Positions 61,183 through 64,000 of a DNA stretch of 64,000 bases are shown piece after piece. The stretch covers positions 682,001 to 746,000 of the forward strand of contig NZ_SNYR01000001.1 of the NCBI RefSeq assembly GCF_004363175.1, read 5' to 3'. Each line of letters begins with the position of its first letter. The stretch's first letter is position 1. The DNA comes from Maritalea mobilis. Lineage in GTDB: Bacteria; Pseudomonadota; Alphaproteobacteria; Rhizobiales; Devosiaceae. The position numbers were made by a program, and so were the translations under genes. A model generated the notes under the pieces. The model was not told where the DNA came from, did no database searches, and worked only from the letters and a program-made list of their open reading frames with translations.

Positions 61183-61514
61183 CTATGCCACCTCTGCGTC
61201 AGGCTTCGCGCTCGGCGCCAGAGAAACCTTCAACCCGTCGAGCTCTTCGCTCATCAGGATTTGACAAGAAAGGCGAGAATTGTCCTCAACATCGGGAACC
61301 GTGTCGAGCATATCTTCTTCCTCGTCCGTGGCGGGGTGCAGCTTGCTTTGCCATTCGGGATCAACGAACACATGGCAAGTTGCACACGCACAGGCGCCAC
61401 CGCATTCGGCTTTGATGGGCAAGCCCCAATCCCGGATCACTTCCATGACGCGCCAGCCTTCCAGCGCTTCCAGCTCATGTTCCTTGCCATTATGGTCGGT
61501 GACGTAAATATGCA

Positions 61515-61515
<1 letters not shown>
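61183..61515 (-). CDS. 2Fe-2S ferredoxin, adrenodoxin type
   Basis: Electron carrier of 110 residues with the cluster ligands in ECGGACACATCHVFV (C-x5-C-x2-C) and LSCQI. Plant/adrenodoxin fold, acidic surface (DEEEDMLDTVPDVEDN). It overlaps the stop of the adjacent ferredoxin reductase by one base, so the two form an electron-transfer pair. Given cysI and cysH upstream on the same strand, sulfite reductase is a likely recipient. Confidence 0.93.
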
Positions 61516-62543
<1,028 letters not shown>

Positions 62544-62620
62544 TTATTCACTCACTTCGTGTCTTATTCCAGGCGCTGGACCGCCTGCGGTTTAAAGGGT
62601 GCTGGACCACCCCAAAAAGA

Positions 62621-63901
62621 TTATTTCACCCGCCGCAAGAAAGGGCGTGTGCCCGCGGGCACCTCAATGTCGCGGCCTGTGGGCTGCATAAACACTGAAA
62701 CACCAGCAATCGCATCGTTTTCTAGTGCGTTTCGCGTTGGTCCGTCAACAACCACAAGGCTGTCAAAGCCGCAACGGCGCAAAAACTGCACTTGGTCTGT
62801 CAAAATATCGCCACGTGCACGCAACTCGCCCTCAAAGCCATATCGCTCACGCAACAGGCGGGCAGATGAATATCCGCGACCATCGCCGAACTTTGGAAAC
62901 TCAACCGAAATCGCAGAAAAACGGCTCGCTTCGTCACCGATCAAATGCACATCGTCGCCCGGCTCAACAATCAAGCCAATGGCGCCATTGCTGGCCAAAA
63001 CCCGCTCCTTATGCTCAAGATAGAGCGCAAACGGCACAAAAACATGATCGAGATCAATCAAGGCCTCATCTTCTGCAAGATCACGCCATTGATCTTCAAC
63101 AAATTGACCGTCTTTAAAAAGCGTATTCATGCCCTGTCCCTTGGCCTGCGGCTTTGCGATTTTGCCGCTTACATCAAAATGAATTCCACATTCGGTTTTG
63201 TCGCGCCCGCGCCAGCGACCAGAGCGAGGGTCTTCCCCCTCCTTCACCATCGAGGTACACGGCGCACAACCGATAGACAAATAGCCGACATTAAACAAGG
63301 GATGCGGTGGCAAATCATGTTCGGCGCGATAGGCCTTCACATCCTCAAAATCCCAATAGGCCAACGGGTTGACCTTGATGCGTTCATCGCTGGTCAATTC
63401 AAAGTGCGGCAACACCCCGCGATCGCTGGTTTGGAAGCGCTTGCGCCCGGTCACCCAGCCGCCATAGGCTTTCAACGCTGCGTCGAGCGGTTCAGTTTTA
63501 CGGATATGGCAGCAGCTATCAGGATCGGTTTGCCAAAGGTCGCCCTTCGGGTCAAAACGTGCCAAATCGCTGGTGTCTGGCTCCAAAAAGCGCACATTGG
63601 TCAGGCCCAAATGCTGCTTCATGGTTTCCACATATTCAAGCGTTTCAGGGAAATGCTTGCCCGTTTCCAAAAACAGCACTTCCTGATGCGGATTGATCTG
63701 CGCCACCATGTGCAGCAACACAGAAGAATCTGCGCCGAAAGAAGAGACCATCGCGATGGGGTGCGAGGTCAATTCTTCCAGCGCATGGCGCAACACGCTC
63801 AGCGCGTCACGCTCATCAAACATGCCGTTCAAGGCAACCAATTGCAGATCGCTCAGGCGCTCCTTCGGGGTAAACGCTGCAGCGGCGTTGGAACTAGCCA
63901 T
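62621..63901 (-). CDS. cysH: fused CysH (adenylylsulfate reductase) and DUF934 protein
   Basis: 426 residues with two parts. Residues 1-250: PAPS/APS reductase, with MVSSFGADSSVLLHMV (sulfonucleotide loop), TGKHFPETLEY, and the cysteines DSCCHIRK and GCAPCTSMV that mark the 4Fe-4S, thioredoxin-dependent APS type, ending RSGRWRGRDKTECGIH. Residues 270-426: DUF934 (ISVEFPKFGDGRGYSSARLLRERYGFEGELRARGDILTDQVQFLRRCGFD), normally a separate gene next to cysH. The frame is open throughout. ATG at 63901 follows AAGGAGG and overlaps the end of cysI by eight bases. Confidence 0.92.
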   Translation of the reverse strand: MASSNAAAAFTPKERLSDLQLVALNGMFDERDALSVLRHALEELTSHPIAMVSSFGADSSVLLHMVAQINPHQEVLFLETGKHFPETLEYVETMKQHLGLTNVRFLEPDTSDLARFDPKGDLWQTDPDSCCHIRKTEPLDAALKAYGGWVTGRKRFQTSDRGVLPHFELTSDERIKVNPLAYWDFEDVKAYRAEHDLPPHPLFNVGYLSIGCAPCTSMVKEGEDPRSGRWRGRDKTECGIHFDVSGKIAKPQAKGQGMNTLFKDGQFVEDQWRDLAEDEALIDLDHVFVPFALYLEHKERVLASNGAIGLIVEPGDDVHLIGDEASRFSAISVEFPKFGDGRGYSSARLLRERYGFEGELRARGDILTDQVQFLRRCGFDSLVVVDGPTRNALENDAIAGVSVFMQPTGRDIEVPAGTRPFLRRVK

Positions 63902-64000
63902 AAAGCGCCTCCTTAAAGGGGGCCTCACCCAAACGACGGAACGCGTCAATAAAGGGCTCATCCGCATTTTCGCGTTTGGCCATATACACATCGAGCAGCT
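63894..64000 (-). CDS. cysI: sulfite reductase hemoprotein (CysI-type), C-terminal end only
   Basis: The last 35 codons of a gene entering from beyond the window: LLDVYMAKRENADEPFIDAF then RRLGEAPFKEALYG and stop. This is the usual end of the alphaproteobacterial nitrite/sulfite reductase placed before cysH. Its stop codon overlaps the first codons of cysH. Confidence 0.75.
   Translation of the reverse strand, partial: LLDVYMAKRENADEPFIDAFRRLGEAPFKEALYG

Noticed and set aside
62945-63916. 323-codon open frame on the plus strand
   Set aside because: Antisense shadow of the CysH-DUF934 gene, rich in His, Gln and Arg.

Overview
The window looks like chromosome of a motile alphaproteobacterium, most likely of the Hyphomicrobiales (a Devosiaceae-like relative would fit; this is inference). 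Grounds: the alphaproteobacterial flagellar set with FliX, FlbT, FlaF and a row of short flagellins, a CckA-type hybrid kinase, perfect TTAA-N7-TTAA CtrA boxes in front of flagellar genes, a DksA with a single cysteine of the rhizobial kind, and a eukaryote-like NADP isocitrate dehydrogenase. I saw no rRNA, tRNA, CRISPR array, insertion sequence or prophage.

Layout. 0-10.4 kb is housekeeping: a truncated ketoacyl-ACP synthase with its MarR regulator, icd, a GIN-domain exported protein, a glycerophosphodiester phosphodiesterase, a DUF2254 membrane protein, alaS and recA. 10.6-13.1 kb is cckA. 13.3-28.4 kb holds flagellar export, rod, motor and L-ring genes (flgB-flgC-fliE-fliQ-fliR-flhB; fliO-fliP; fliL-fliM-DUF6468-MotE-like-large TPR protein; flgF-flgG-flgA-flgH). 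28.5-32.2 kb is a short non-flagellar insert (EamA transporter with MarR, two hypotheticals, dksA). 32.3-48.1 kb returns to flagella: fliX; flgI-flgJ-FlgN/FlbY-like; a small unknown gene with a masked ribosome binding site; five tandem flagellins; flbT-flaF; flgE-flgK-flgL. 48.3-61.2 kb is more accessory: a P-loop protein, metA, a hydrolase with a PadR regulator, DUF2087, YcjX-YcjF, an MFS transporter, an AbiJ/HEPN-like protein and a GIY-YIG protein, separated by many palindromic and tandem repeats. 61.2-64 kb is a sulfur/electron-transfer group: 2Fe-2S ferredoxin, TrxR-type ferredoxin reductase, a CysH-DUF934 fusion and the end of cysI.

How it works together. The flagellar genes appear to be wired as a cell-cycle cascade. 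CckA is the known upstream kinase for CtrA; CtrA boxes lie in front of flgB, fliL (degenerate) and three flagellins. A second palindrome, GGCA-N5-TGCC, occurs exactly in seven flagellar intergenic regions. At flgF, flgI and flgE it sits upstream of good sigma-54 (GG-N10-GC) promoters, in enhancer position; at flgB it lies downstream of the CtrA box, where a repressor would bind. This is the geometry known for the sigma-54 activator FlbD in Caulobacter, and its partner FliX is encoded here. The flagellin leaders carry hairpins with a conserved five-base loop at nearly constant distance from both the CtrA box and the start codon, a plausible target for FlbT, encoded just downstream. This regulatory layer is the most interesting content of the window.
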